The notes: generated by a model from the letters alone, not told the origin. Counted from the stretch's first letter, positions 9,180 to 24,164 are shown. The stretch: DNA of 64,000 bases from Eriocheir sinensis (GCF_024679095.1 NC_066516.1:6524681-6588680); one strand, 5' to 3'. A program made the numbers and translations.

Positions 9180-11060
9180 ATGTTTCGCATCGTTTACGGT
9201 CGCATTGTTTGCGTTTTTCGCATCGTTTACGGTCGCATTGTTTGCGTTTTTCGCATCGTTTACGGTCGCATTGTTTACGTTTTTCGCATCGTTTACGGTC
9301 GCATTGTTTACGTTTTTCGCATCGTTTACGGTCGCATTGTTTGCGTTTTTCGCATCGTTTACGGTCGCATTGTTTACGTTTTTCGCATCGTTTACGGTCG
9401 CATTGTTTACGTTTTTCGCATCGTTTACGGTCGCATTGTTTACATGTTTCGCATCGTTTACGGTCGCATTGTTTACATGTTTCGCATCGTTTACGGTCGC
9501 ATTGTTTACGTTTTTCGCATCGTTTACGGTCGCATTGTTTACGTTTTTCGCATCGTTTACGGTCGCATTGTTTGCATTTTTCGGATCGTTTACGGTCGCA
9601 TTGTTTACATGTTTCGCATCGTTTACGGTCGCATTGTTTACGTGTTTCGCATCGTTTACGGTCGCATTGTTTACATGTTTCGCATCGTTTACGGTCGCAT
9701 TGTTTGCATTTTTCGCATCGTTTACGGTCGCATTGTTTACATGTTTCGCATCGTTTACGGTCGCATTGTTTACGTGTTTCGCATCGTTTACGGTCGCATT
9801 GTTTACGTGTTTCGCATCGTTTATGGTCGCATTGTTTACGTTTTTCGCATCGTTTACGGTTGCATTGTTTACGTTTTTCGCATCGTTTATGGTCGCATTG
9901 TTTACGTTTTTCGCATCGTTTACGGGCGCATTGTTTACGTGTTTCGCATCGTTTACGGTCGCATTGTTTACGTTTTTCGCATCGTTTACGGTCGCATTGT
10001 TTACGTTTTTCGCATCGTTTACGGTCGCATTGTTTACGTGTTTCGCATCGTTTACGGGCGCATTGTTTACGTGTTTCGCATCGTTTACAGTCGCATTGTT
10101 TACGTGTTTCGCATTGTTTACGGGCGCATTGTTTACGTGTTTCGCATCGTTTACGGTCGCATTGTTTACGTGTTTCGCATCGTTTACGGGCGCATTGTTT
10201 ACGTGTTTCCCATCGTTTACGGGCGCATTGTTTACGTGTTTCGCATCGTTTACGGTCGCATTGTTTACGTGTTTCGCATCGTTTACGGTCGCATTGTTTA
10301 CGTGTTTCGCATCGTTTACGGTCGCATTGTTTACGTGTTACGCATCGTTTACGGTCGCATTTTTTACGTGTTTCGCATCGTTTACGGTCGCATTGTTTAC
10401 GTGTTTCGCATCGTTTACGGTCGCATTGTTTACGTGTTTCGCATCGTTTACGGTCGCATTGTTTACGTGTTTCGCATCGTTTACGGGTGCATTGTTTACG
10501 TGTTTCGCATCGTTTACGGGCGCATTGTTTACGTGTTTCGCATTGTTTTACGGGCGCATTGTTTACGTGTTTCGCATCGTTTACGGTCACATTGTTTACG
10601 TGTTTCGCATCGATTACGGGCGCATTGTTTACGTGTTTCCATCGTTTACGGGCGGATTGTTTACGTGTTTCGCATCGTTTACGGTCGCATTGTTTACGTG
10701 TTTCGCATCGTTTACGGTCGCATTGTTTACGTGTTTCCATCGTTTACGGGCGGATTGTTTACGTGTTTCGCATCGTTTACGGTCGCATTGTTTACGTGTT
10801 TCGCATCGTTTACGGTCGCATTGTTTACGTGTTTCGCATTGTTTACGGGCGCATTGTTTACGTGTTTCGCATCGTTTACGGTCGCGTTGTTTACGTGTTT
10901 CGCATCGTTTACGGTCGCATTGTTTACGTGTTTCGCATCGTTTACGGTCGCATTGTTTACGTGTTTCGCATCGTTTACGGTCGCATTGTTTACGTGTTTC
11001 GCATTGTTTACGGGCGCATTCTTTACGTGTTTCGCATCGTTTACGTGCGCATTGTTCTCG
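9180..11060 (-). repeat. 33-bp tandem array, right arm (about 57 copies)
   Basis: The plus strand repeats CGCATCGTTTACGGTCG then CATTGTTTACGTGTTT. Distal copies (9180-9760) favour GCGTTTTTCG and ACATGTTTCG variants absent or rare in the left arm, whereas copies near 10850-11060 match the left array closely. This is the pattern expected if one end expanded locally. Single-base indels at about 10545 and 10637 and at 10733 break the long frames. TTGTTTAC occurs in most units. Confidence 0.95.
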
Positions 11061-12156
11061 GGACGAGGGGGCAGTGGAGGAGGCCCCTTCCGCGAAGGTG
11101 TCGCCGGCCTGCTCCTCGACTGGGCCAGGGCCGGCAGCCTCCTCCTCTTCGGACCCGCGCGTTTTGTGTGCCAGTCAGTGTGTTTTTAATGGACTCAGTC
11201 TTGCGTGTTTGTGTGCCAGTCATTGTGTTTTGAGGGACTCAGTCTTGTGTTTGTGTGTGCCAGTCAGTGTGTTTTGAGGGAGGTGTGTTGCAGGTTCGCA
11301 AGTGGGCGGGTAGGATGGTAGGCAGGCGTGTGGGAGAGAGGCAGGGAGAGAGGGAGGTTGGTTGGCAGGCTGGTAGGTAGGGAGGTTGTAGGGAGGTAGG
11401 TATTTAGGTAGGTAGGGAGGGAGGGAGGTGAGCGGGAAGGTAGTTATTAAAGACCTACCCCCACTGCGAGCCTCCATGCCCCTCCCCTCCTCCTGCCCTC
11501 TTTACCTATACCCACCAATACACCCACCCACCTATTCCCCCTCCCTTCCCTCCCCTCTTCCTCCACACCCGCCCACCAACCTACTCACCCACCCACCTCG
11601 TTTTGGGTTATTTGAGGTGACTGTTACTATGGTTTTGTTTGCTGAGTCTTGTGTTTCTTGTGCTGAGTCGTGTTTCTTTTTGGCTGAGTCCTCTACGTAT
11701 TTGGCATCGTTTACGGACTCATTTGTTCACTGGCGTCTAAGCAACGGAATGTCTCGAGACGAGGGGGCAGTGGAGGAGGCCCCTTCCGCGAAGGTGTCGC
11801 CGGCCTGCTCCTCGACTGGGCCAGGGCCGGCAGCCTCCTCCTCTTCGGACCCCGCGCAAGAAACATTCCCGTCCGCCTCAAGGTTCGGGCGAAGAACTTT
11901 TGGAGGCGAAATATTATAATCTTTTACCTACTCGGTGAAAGCCGTTGTTGCAGTTTGTGTAAGACTAAGATGTGAATGAAAGATGGTGTGGAAAGCGGGA
12001 ACCCTACCGCCTTGGGGCTCTCGTTGTTCCTGCTTGTCCCTGCACTGTTTCCTTCCACGCAGCAATTTCGCCTTGCAATGCTTCCCTGTGATTGGTTTGC
12101 TTTATAAGTTCATATATGAAATGTCCAGGTTCCTGACAACATGGATGATGACGACG

Positions 12157-12368
12157 GGCTGATGAAGTACTCACGCCAGACGCGTTAAACATTGTGGTTA
12201 CCGCTTGTGTCGCAACCTTTCCCTTCCTGGAAACACGTTACCTCAAGAGTTCAGGGACACGAAGAAGAAGAAAATCAATTCATGTCGTGTGCCGCTCTCT
12301 CCACTGTAACAAGGGTGTAGTATATGATAGTAGTAGTAGTGGTAGTAGAAGTGGTATTATTATTATTA

Positions 12369-12437
<69 letters not shown>

Positions 12438-12495
12438 GTAATTATTCATATTGTTGTAGTATCCTCTCCACAAGTATGTATAACTTTTCCTTACC

Positions 12496-12592
<97 letters not shown>

Positions 12593-13829
12593 GTCACACT
12601 TAACATATGAACCTGCTCTTAATTTTTTTAAAGCAACAAAGAAAACTCGCTGGAAAATAAGGAATAATTAATTATTTTCAGGCACACAGTAACCTAGCTA
12701 ACTATCTTAAAACGTCCTATGCAATAAGTGTACTTAACTGTAGGTGAGCGTTTTAACCAGTTATATGCCTGCTCGGCTTGCCTGCCTAACTATTTCGTAG
12801 CGCCTATGACAACAGGTGTAATGTCTATCAAACTAAAGAAGCCTTAATTATTTGCACATGAAGTATTCATTCTGAAGTAGAAAGTATTATGAATTCATAT
12901 AAACCATGATAGTAAAATTATAATATATAATGATTCGGGTCTGACGAAAATTCAGTATTTCCATGAAACAATAATTCAGTCCTGTTATCACTTATAATCT
13001 ATCCCTCCCAACGTACGAGCAGCTCCTGTCGCCTACCAAGTCCGCCGTCCCTTGCTCCTTCACTCCTCCCCTTCCCAACACCCTCCTGGTCTTCACCCCG
13101 AGGCCCCGCTCTGCCTCCTCCTGTAGCAACATCTCTCATATTATTGCGCCAGTGGGAGAGTTCCACCGTTTTCAGATTCACCGTCAGGTAAAAGGTGGTC
13201 ACAGCAATTCTTTGATTGTAATCATAGGCAATGATAAGGTTATAATGGTTTGTTATCCTGGCCGTCAGAAAATATCATATGGTTCTTGAGGGTTATCGAG
13301 TCACGATTACAAAGCATGTGTTGCATGTGATTAAAATACGAATATATTGTGGAATATAAGTCATATTCCATAATCACCAAACGCTTTTGCACTGTCAGGC
13401 GGGACATGGCTTACACACCACCAACAATCCTACACAGAAGCAACAATAATAACCGCGTTCGATTCGTCCCAGCGACTGATCGAAGCAAACCTGGTGAAGC
13501 TTCATGCTCATCAGTGTTACCATGTCCAGAGAGCAACACACCCCCTCGCGGGTGGCTGAGGTGTTTCTGTTCCATGTGTCCACCACTGTACGACATATTT
13601 GATGTCAGGGGTGTTGCGGAGTGTGCCCGCTTGATGGCAGAACCAGTGTAGCAGCCTTTCCAGATGTGTGATAATCATTCCAAAAATACGATAATCAAAT
13701 CAGCGTTAAAAAAATCGATTTACCCCATAGTCTTCTTGATTTCCCCTTTCAACTCGCAAAGAAAACATTAATAATTATCAGTATTAACAATAACTATAAT
13801 TGGATATCGTTATTTGTATGCGTGCGACT
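12157..13829. repeat. Non-coding DNA with (ATT)n at 12352-12437 and (TC)n at 12499-12588
   Basis: Two SSRs lie within 250 bp of the palindrome edge, mirroring the SSRs beyond the left edge although of different motif. From 12600 to 13829 the sequence is mixed-composition and mostly AT-rich. I recognise no gene or repeat family in it. Confidence 0.8.
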
Positions 13830-13837
13830 GTTGTGAG

Positions 13838-14687
13838 TAGTGGCGGATCTAGAAAAAAAAATAGGGAGGGGGCACTTGGCACTCGGCTCGCAACCGAAAT
13901 TTCTCGGATGAATAGAGATTTTGGGTTCTATTCCCGGGCAGAGTGAGAGTTAAAAAGGCTTTCTCTCTTTACACCCCAGCCCCTGCGCCTCCCTGGCTGA
14001 GTGGTTTCTGCGACCGCCTACCTCTCCTCGGGGCACTGGTTCGAGTCCGATTAGGTGCCTTCGGCACAGCCCACCCAGCTATTGCTCCTGATCATCCCTC
14101 CTTTCGGGTTGGTCGATAAAGCGGTACCTGGGGAAACTTGGGGAAGGTAAATTGTGGGAATCCTGACGGCATAGGGCCAAGTGTCCCTGGAATAGTGGAT
14201 ACGAGTCCACCACAGGCTCAAAAGGTCAAGGAGGCGGAAATGAGCACTGATGCAACGCGCAGCAATATCGCATGCTCCCCACTTTACCTACGAGTATTGC
14301 TTTATTAAGCAGACACAGTAGGCTAGTTTTTGGGTTACTAATTTTCCCATCCCAGCCTGTCCTCCATATTGTACTTCTGAAATATGTTAGATTACAAGAG
14401 GAGCTTCATTAGCTTTATTTGTGAGATGAATGTGGAAGAGAGGCTGGAGGAGGAGAAAATATTTGCTCTTGAGTTTACTTACACGATGTAATTTGTATTA
14501 GCAGTGCTTTGGTAAATAAAAAATAAATAAAAATATTTGTGAAGTGTTGAGCCACAGTAATGTATTAGATAACATTAAGCTACTTCTTTTTAGGAGGAAC
14601 TCACTGGTACATTAAAACTAATTAGTACTTCTCTGTATCATAAGGGACACAAATTTTATGACAAAAGGAATGACTAAATAAATAAAT

Positions 14688-14755
<68 letters not shown>

Positions 14756-14790
14756 GCCCAGGTCCCCCCCCCCCCCTGGATCCGCTACTA
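13838..14790. mobile_element. Non-autonomous hAT-type DNA transposon (953 bp) with 8-bp target duplication
   Basis: The left end is TAGTGGCGGATCTAG and the right end is the reverse complement TAGTAGCGGATCCAG: 15-bp terminal inverted repeats with two mismatches. GTTGTGAG flanks the element directly on both sides (13830-13837 and 14791-14798). An 8-bp duplication and a YARNG-type terminus (TAGTG) are hallmarks of the hAT superfamily. There is no transposase frame, so it would need one supplied in trans. Inside are an A/G-rich subterminal stretch, a SINE (13985-14290), ordinary AT-rich sequence, a (TC)n tract (14689-14753) and a C-run. Confidence 0.85.
13985..14290 (+). mobile_element. tRNA-derived SINE nested in the hAT element
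   Basis: A-box-like TGGCTGAGTGG (13993-14003) and a perfect B box GGTTCGAGTCC (14038-14048) sit 45 bp apart at the head, as in a Pol III promoter derived from a tRNA. The body continues with TACCTGGGGAAACTTGGGGA and a tail through CACCACAGGCTCAAAAGGTC. The head does not fold as a complete tRNA. A second, weaker B-box-like GGTTCTATTCC lies upstream at about 13924, so the unit could be composite. The 3' limit is approximate and no target duplication was identified. Confidence 0.6.
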
Positions 14791-14798
14791 GTTGTGAG

Positions 14799-15650
14799 TA
14801 AAAAAAACTGTAAATACAGTGTTCTGAGTTCGACAATCTGGTAACGTCGTACTGACCTGTCTTCCCCTCAGCCCTCAGTTCAAACGATAACAACCGCCTG
14901 TCAAAGTCATGACCCGAGGAGTCCGCGTTCAACCGGTGATACAGTGTCCTTGGTGCTGAGGAAGTTTCACGTGAACTCTACACGTCTTACCATGTGCCTG
15001 CTGCCCTACGTAACACCCAGGAACTCCCCGCAGGAAGAAATAAAGGTAAGAAGTCCACCTCCACCCCACTGAGGACCACCTCCACCCACTCTCACTCACT
15101 CCAATAGGTACAGAGACATCGGTATTTCTCATTCATTTTCTCACTTTAAACTAGCCAAATTAAGCCAAACCAGGTGTAGTAGTAAAATCATTCTCACATC
15201 ATATTCATCACTATCATCTTCACAATCATCACCACCATCGTCATCACCATCATTATCATCTTAACGTTTTAGCTCAATCAACCGTTTAATATTCTCCCTT
15301 CGCCTCTCTCTCTCTCCTCCCCTCCTTCAACGGCCCCCTTCCCCCGCTCTCCTTTCCCCCCTTCCTCCTTCCCCTCTCTCCCCTTGATCTTCTCTCCCCT
15401 TTCCTTCTCTCCGTTGAAGTGGCTCTCGTAATGTGAGTGTTTTTCCCACTGCCTCTTGAACGGAAGGGCGTGGGGGGAAGGGGTGGGGGGGCTGGTCAGG
15501 GAGGGGGCAGGGTAATCTAATATTTACGGAGTGCACTGAGGGGGGAAGGAGGGGAAAGGGATGAGAGAGGGAGGGGAGGAGGGAGGGATGAAGGGGAAAG
15601 TGAAGAGGAGTGGAGAGGCTAATGATATATTTTAAATGATATTCTTTTTT
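14799..15650. other. Non-coding stretch with polypyrimidine and purine tracts
   Basis: 15296-15420 is C/T-rich and 15465-15615 is G/A-rich. The two are complementary in composition but not a clear inverted repeat. Open frames here come from the low-complexity sequence. No gene is seen. Confidence 0.7.
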
Positions 15651-17400
<1,750 letters not shown>

Positions 17401-17593
17401 CATATATTTTTTTATTTTTTTATTTTTTGGTGGTGGAGGTGGTGGAGGTGGTGATGATTGTGGTGATGGTGGGGGTGGTGTTGCTGTTGATGGAGGAGGA
17501 TGAGGACTTTGTTGTTGTTGTTGTCGTTGTGTCCTCTCCCGTCCACAGCCTTTTATGGACCGTGATTCTGATAAGCCGCGGCAGTCCTTTGAT

Positions 17594-17642
<49 letters not shown>

Positions 17643-18089
17643 GGGTTTGGATTGGTCATTACCCCGGTCATTAAGTTTCAGTTGAGTGTGGCTGGCATGA
17701 CCCTCCCCTCCCCTCCACACCGTAAAATGCTGCGGCCTCTAGTGTAGCCAGTTGCCCTCCACGCCATGACCTTGAGTGACTGACCTTTTGTGACCTTCCA
17801 TCGAAACCACATCAAGCTGCGACGCTCAAAAGGCTGCTATACCTTCCATTGTCCTCACTTTAATTCAATGTCTTACTGTTATTGTCGCCTCTCATTAGCG
17901 TGTGATCTTAACTGGCCCGCTGTCACATTCCTAAAGTGTCTGCGTGACTGGCACCGCCCCAAGCCGCTGAGCCGTGGTTGACGCGCGGGTCGTGGCTCAC
18001 AAACTAACCACGCAATACTCTTCTAACTATTCTCAGTGTATTTCCCGACAAGAAGTAGTGGGTTCCATAATTCGTGCTCAAATAGTGTA
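17401..18089. repeat. GGT-rich tract, (GT)n at 17597-17639 and ordinary non-coding DNA
   Basis: GGTGGAGGTGG-type sequence spans 17428-17500, then the GT tract, then about 430 bp of mixed sequence leading into the CCTAA satellite. No supported gene. Confidence 0.8.
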
Positions 18090-18995
18090 TTCGTACCCTG
18101 TTCTAACCTAACCTAACCCATCGTAACCTGAAACTAACCTAACCTAAACCTAACCTAATCTAATCCATCTTAACCTGAAACTAACCTAACCTGAACTTAA
18201 CCTAACCTAACCCATCTTAACCTGAAACTAACCTAACCTGAACTTAACCTAACCTAACCCATCGTAACCTGAAACTAACCTAACCTAAACCGGGCCTAAC
18301 CTAACCCATCGTAACCTGAAACTAACCTAAACCTAACCTAACCTAACCCATCTTAACTTGAAACTAAGCTTACCTAAACCTAACCTAACCTAACCCATCC
18401 TAACCTGAAACTAACCTAAACCTAACCTAACCTAACCCATCTTAACTTGAAACTAAGCTTACCTAAACCTAATCTAACCTAACCTAACCCATCCTAACCT
18501 GAAACTAACCTAAACCTAACCTAACCTAACCCATCTTAACTTGAAACTAAGCTTACCTAAACCTAATCTAACCTAACCTAACCTAACCCATCCTAACCTG
18601 AAACTAACCTAACCTAAAACGGGCCTAACCTAACCCATCCTAACCTGAAACTAACCTAACCTAAAACGGGCCTAACCTAACCCATCGTAACCTGAAACTA
18701 ACCTAAACCTAACCTAACCTAACCTAACCCATCTTAACCTGAAACTAACCTAACCTAAACCGGGCCTAACCTAACCCATCGTAACCTGAAACTAACCTAA
18801 ACCTAACCTAACCTAACCCATCTTAACTTGAAACTAAGCTTACCTAAACCTAATCTAACCTAACCTAACCTAACCCATCCTAACCTGAAACTAACCTAAC
18901 CTAAAACGGGCCTAACCTAACCCATCGTAACCTGAAACTAACCTAAACCTAACCTAACCTAACCCATCTTAACTTGAAACTATGCTTACCTAAAC
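18090..18995 (+). repeat. CCTAA-derived satellite (about 0.9 kb)
   Basis: The block is built from CCTAA pentamers (the complement of the arthropod telomere repeat TTAGG) punctuated by CCCATC(G/T/C)TAACCTGAAACTAA about every 45-60 bp. This gives a higher-order repeat, with sub-variants ending in CGGGCC. It is therefore not a plain interstitial telomere but a satellite derived from, or converging on, telomere-like pentamers. Short CCTAA patches also occur at 30480-30505 and 40264-40306. Confidence 0.9.
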
Positions 18996-19169
18996 CGGGC
19001 CGGGTGCCGAACATGCCGCAGTTCAGGAATATGAGGCGGGGCAAGCTCGAAATTCCGTGACCTTGGGAGCGCGCAATCTTGAACAGACTTGTCCCTAACG
19101 AGTTTAGCGAACAAGAAAGTCGTCCTGCTGGAGATTAATCAAACCAACTTGCTCATAGAGTCCTTTCCT

Positions 19170-20004
<835 letters not shown>

Positions 20005-20113
20005 GTATTCGTACCAATTAAAAATGCTACCCCTCGTCCCATTGTTCAGACTAAAAATGATACCCCTCCTAACCTCACTATCCACACTCCGTATTCTCGC
20101 ATCAGTAACCTAA

Positions 20114-20368
20114 AGGGAATATTACACTGGGCATATTTTCCGTGGATCTTCAGTCAAAACACGATTTACGCTGGCGTGGTTCTCATATTTGCATGTTTTT
20201 TTGACGTGTCCACGATCTTCAAAAGCCACGGTAGATTTCACTGAAGGACGACGGTATTACTCATCATCTTCATCAGCAGCAATAACAACAAACATTTGAG
20301 GACCACGCCAGCGGAAATTGTGGTTTGACTGAAGATCCACGGAAAATATGCCCAATGTAATATCCCCT
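20114..20368. mobile_element. 255-bp MITE, PIF/Harbinger-like
   Basis: Terminal inverted repeats of about 75 bp start AGGGRATATTACAYTGGGCA, and both copies continue with CATATTTTCCGTGGATCTTC. TAA flanks both ends (20111-20113 and 20369-20371). A TAA (TWA) target duplication is typical of PIF/Harbinger elements, and the size and lack of coding fit a MITE. The centre is short and unrelated to the arms. The superfamily assignment depends on the 3-bp duplication and is less certain than the element itself. Confidence 0.8.
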
Positions 20369-21295
20369 TAAATGGATGAAAAAACCGTCGAACTCTGCAA
20401 TGATAAGCTGTTTCCTTTAAATAATCACTTCAGTCAGCAATTACCCAACGTACGTATATGTGGTCAACGATGCAGCCTTATAATGATATCTTAAATGGCG
20501 AATAATGACCCAGAAACGTAATTTGGTTTGGGATAGCGTAGCGTAGCGGTAATATCAGCACATAAGCGCATAATAGCTCTGATTGTTTATCCTCGAGGAA
20601 GGTTTTATTTACGAAAGGAGAAATTTAGAGAGCTGAAAGGAGTGATTATGGAGTAGGAGTAGGAGGAGGAGGAGGAAAAAAATGGATAGTAGTTTTGAAA
20701 TGTTGAATAATGATATGGAGACCTATCTATCTATCTATCTAACTATCTCTCTATCTATCTATTTATCTATATCTATCTATATTTATCTATACTCACCTAA
20801 TAGCTTTTTCTCTCTTGCGCTGTCAATCTGTCTATTTCACTCTTGTCTGTCTCTCTGTCTCTCTTTCTTTCTTTCTTTCTGTCTGTCTGTCTGCCTGTCT
20901 CTGTCACTCTCTCAGATGCCAGCAACTTTTTTTTCTTATATACGTGAAGAATAAAAATAGCTACTTAAGTCTTCCCTCCTTCTCCTCCTCCTCCTCCTCC
21001 TCCTCCTCCTCCTCCTCCTCCTCCTCCTCCTTGACTGATAGTCAGAAAAAATAATGGTGGCGTCCTTAGATAAATTTCCTATCTTCCTCTTTTTTCCCTT
21101 CCCCCTTTTTTCCCTCTTTTGTTTCTTGGCAGGAGTTACCACCCCGGGGACCTTTTTTTTTGTGGGGGGGAGGGGAGGTGGTGGAGGGGGAGGTAGGGGG
21201 GGGCGTTCCTCTCATCATCTCTTCGTTTCTCTTTTATCTTTTCTTTTCTTTTAACTTTTTCTTATTTTGTGAGTTTTTCCTTTTCATAGTTTTGG

Positions 21296-21373
<78 letters not shown>

Positions 21374-22860
21374 GTTTATACGAATTCTCTTTTATTTTCT
21401 ATCCCATTGTGCATATTTTTCTTTAATTAGGCATCTCATTTTCCTCTTTTCCTCCTGTTTCCTCTTTCCTCCTCTTCATCATCATCCTTCCCATCCTCCT
21501 TCTATTCCTGTTCATTGTTATTTTCTTCTGTTCATTGCTCATCTTCTTTCTCATTTTCCTCTTCCTCTTATTCCTGCTCTTCCTCTTTCATCATTTCTTA
21601 TTTCATGCTATTGTTTTTTTTGTTTGTTCTTGTTCTTGTTGCTAATCTTTTGTGTCATTCTCCCCGTCCTCCTATTCCTTCTCCTCCTCCTCCTCCTCCT
21701 CCTCCTCCTCCTCCTCCTCCTCCTCCTCCTCCTCCTCCTCCTCTTTCTTCATGTTCTTATTCTTAATCGTTTTGGTCTTGCTCTCATTCTTATTCTTTTT
21801 TCATCCTCCTCCTTCCTCCTCTACTCGTTTTATTCTTCTTACCTCCAGCCTCATTTTTCTCATTAATTGGATCTTTTTTCTTCCTTCCTTAATTAATCTC
21901 TTTTTTCTTCCTCTCTCTTTTTTTATCTCCATATTTTTAGCTCAATTTTTCGTCCTCGTTATTTTCATAGTTCTCTTCCTTATTTACCTTTTTCTTCCTT
22001 TCTCCTTTCCTCCTTTATTTTTTTCTTTGCCTCCACTTTCTTTTCCATATTTCCATTTTCCATTCTTCTTCCTCATCCTTCCTGCATCTCTGTCCTATTC
22101 CTCTTTCATTCTCTTCTTTCTTTATTATTTTCTTCCGCTCTAGTTTTTTTCTCATTATTTTCATGCTTCATATCTTTCTCCTCTTTACTTGAACTTTATT
22201 CTCTTCATTGTGTGCTCTTCCTTTTCTGTCGTTTTCCCTTCTTTTCTTACTTTCTTCCTCCTCCTCTTCCTCCTCCTCCCTCTATCTGTCCTGAATCACA
22301 CTCATTTCCTTCTTCCTCTCCATTCCCTCCTTTTTTGTGCTTCATATTGGGCTCATCTTTCTTGTCTTTCTCCATCTCTTCTTTCCTTCGTTTACCTATC
22401 GCTTTCTTCCTTCCTCCTCTTCTTCCTTCCTACTATACCCTGATTCATACTCATTTCCCTCTTTCTCCTCATTCACTTCTTCCTTATGTTTCCTTATGTA
22501 GTTATCTTTCTTCTCTCTCCTTTTTCTCCTTCCTCCGTTTCTCCCTCATCATATTTCGCCGGAATGTGTACTCTCATTTTCCTTCTTCTTCCTCATTTCC
22601 TCCTTCCTTAACTCTTCTACGTGTCTTTCTTTTCTCTCCCCTTTTCTTCTTTCCTCCGCTTCTTCCTCATCACATCTTCCTTGAATCTAGTCTGTTATAC
22701 TCTTTCTTCTTATCTTCCTTCTTATCTTTATTTTCCTCTCCATCTCTCTCTCTACCTCCTCCTCCTCCTCTCATTTCCCTCCTGCCATCCTTCCTTTCTT
22801 TTCCTCCTCTCCCTCCCTTCCTCTCTCCTTCTCTACCTCCCATTTCCATTCCATTGCCCC
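20369..22860. repeat. SSR and polypyrimidine-rich DNA
   Basis: Tetranucleotide TATC (20722-20790), (CTC)n (20985-21031), (ATT)n (21297-21373) and (TCC)n (21680-21742) are set in long C/T-rich sequence to about 22850. 20380-20700 is ordinary AT-rich sequence with no gene seen. Confidence 0.85.
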
Positions 22861-23479
22861 ATTATCTGGCCAATTCCGAGGGGATACTGCTGGAGCTGGT
22901 GTTGGGAATGGTTGTGAGGTGGTGGTGGTGGTGGTGGTGGTGGATGGTATGCTAAAGGTAATGCTGCTAGGGAGATATGGTGATGGTTCTGGTGGTGGTG
23001 GTGGTGGTGATGATGAGCTGCACTGGTATGGTTGAAGATGAACATTTTGGTGGTGGTGGGGGTGGGGGTTGTTATGGCAAAAAAAGATGGTTGTATGGCC
23101 GTAGATATGGAGGTGGTGGTGGTGTTGGTGTTGGTGATGGTAGTAGCGATGGCAGTGAGTGTGAAGTTGGTGTTAGTGGTGATGGTGATGATGGTGGTGC
23201 TGTTGTTGGTGTTATTGGTGGTGCTGGTGTTACTGTTATTAGTGGTGGTGATGGTATTGACTGTGGTGTTGGTGTCAGTGAGGTTGGTGGTGGTGCATGG
23301 TGATGGGATTGACAGTGACAGTGGTGGTGGTGTTTGCAGTGACAGCAGTGGTAGTGATGGTGGTGGTGGCGGTGGTGGTGGTGGCGGTTGTGGCGGCAGG
23401 ATTGAAGGAAGGGCTCGCTTCTGTCCCTCTCGAGTAATCCTCAGGTAATTGGATCCTAAGATGAGGGACGTCTGGCAAG

Positions 23480-23516
<37 letters not shown>

Positions 23517-23546
23517 GGCGGGTTTTGGTTAAGAATATGAAGAAAG

Positions 23547-23616
<70 letters not shown>

Positions 23617-24120
23617 CCCCCCCCCCCAACACACACACACATACACATACCCCCACACAACCCCCCCCACACACAGACCTCTTCCCCCCCCCCCATATCC
23701 CCTCCCCCCATCACATACACACACATCCCCCCCTCCCTTCCCTCCCATCCCCCCCACACGAATCGAATCACCCATACGTCTGCCATTGTCCCGCTTAGCT
23801 TCTTATTAAACATCATACCATGGGATCGGTTTGCACGTTGATATGAGTCCGGCCAATCCGACAACGTAATGACTACTTGAGTGTAATGAGGGGCTTAAAA
23901 ACGCTAATGAAACCTTACCCTAATCAGTTTAAATTCGTAGGACCGTCTTTTGTGTGTCCGTTTGCCTGTCTGTCTGTTGGAGTGTGTGTTTGTTGGGCGG
24001 GGGTGTGGACATGATCGGTAACACTAACTAACTAATTATGGCGGCTGGTTTTCGCTGGTAGTCAACAATTAATGGCCTGATTATCGCTGATTGAAAGTGA
24101 GGGCTGATGTTTAGCTGGTA
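22861..24120. repeat. GGT-rich block, opposed (GT)n and (CA)n, then non-coding DNA
   Basis: GGT/GGTGTT-type sequence spans 22915-23395. (GT)n at 23481-23515 and (CA)n at 23552-23613 lie 36 bp apart and are complementary, so they could fold as a hairpin. C-runs follow to 23760. From 23770 to 24120 no gene is seen. Confidence 0.8.
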
Positions 24121-24164
24121 TATGAGGGTTTGCGATGGTGCACACACTCACTCACACATACGCA

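Larger units (their letters stand above)
8656..12156 (-). repeat. Right arm of the large interrupted palindrome (3501 bp)
   Basis: This is the reverse complement of 2409-4874 with the same internal order. It is about 1.0 kb longer than the left arm, and the difference is accounted for by the larger 33-bp array. The outermost bases (12100-12156) include GATTGGTTTGCTTTATAAG, a CCAAT/TATA-like pair whose TATA is altered in the left arm. Immediately outside, GGCTGATGAAG does not match the other flank, so the boundary is sharp. Confidence 0.92.

Noticed and set aside
9115..11277. Frames of 540-690 codons in the right 33-bp array
   Set aside because: Same cause as the left array; overlapping frames on both strands and no recognisable domain.
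13985..14055. tRNA gene (A box and B box)
   Set aside because: Arms do not fold into a complete tRNA, and the unit continues into a SINE-like body.
18090..18995. True chromosome end or intact telomere
   Set aside because: Pentamers are interrupted by fixed non-telomeric spacers and the block is internal.
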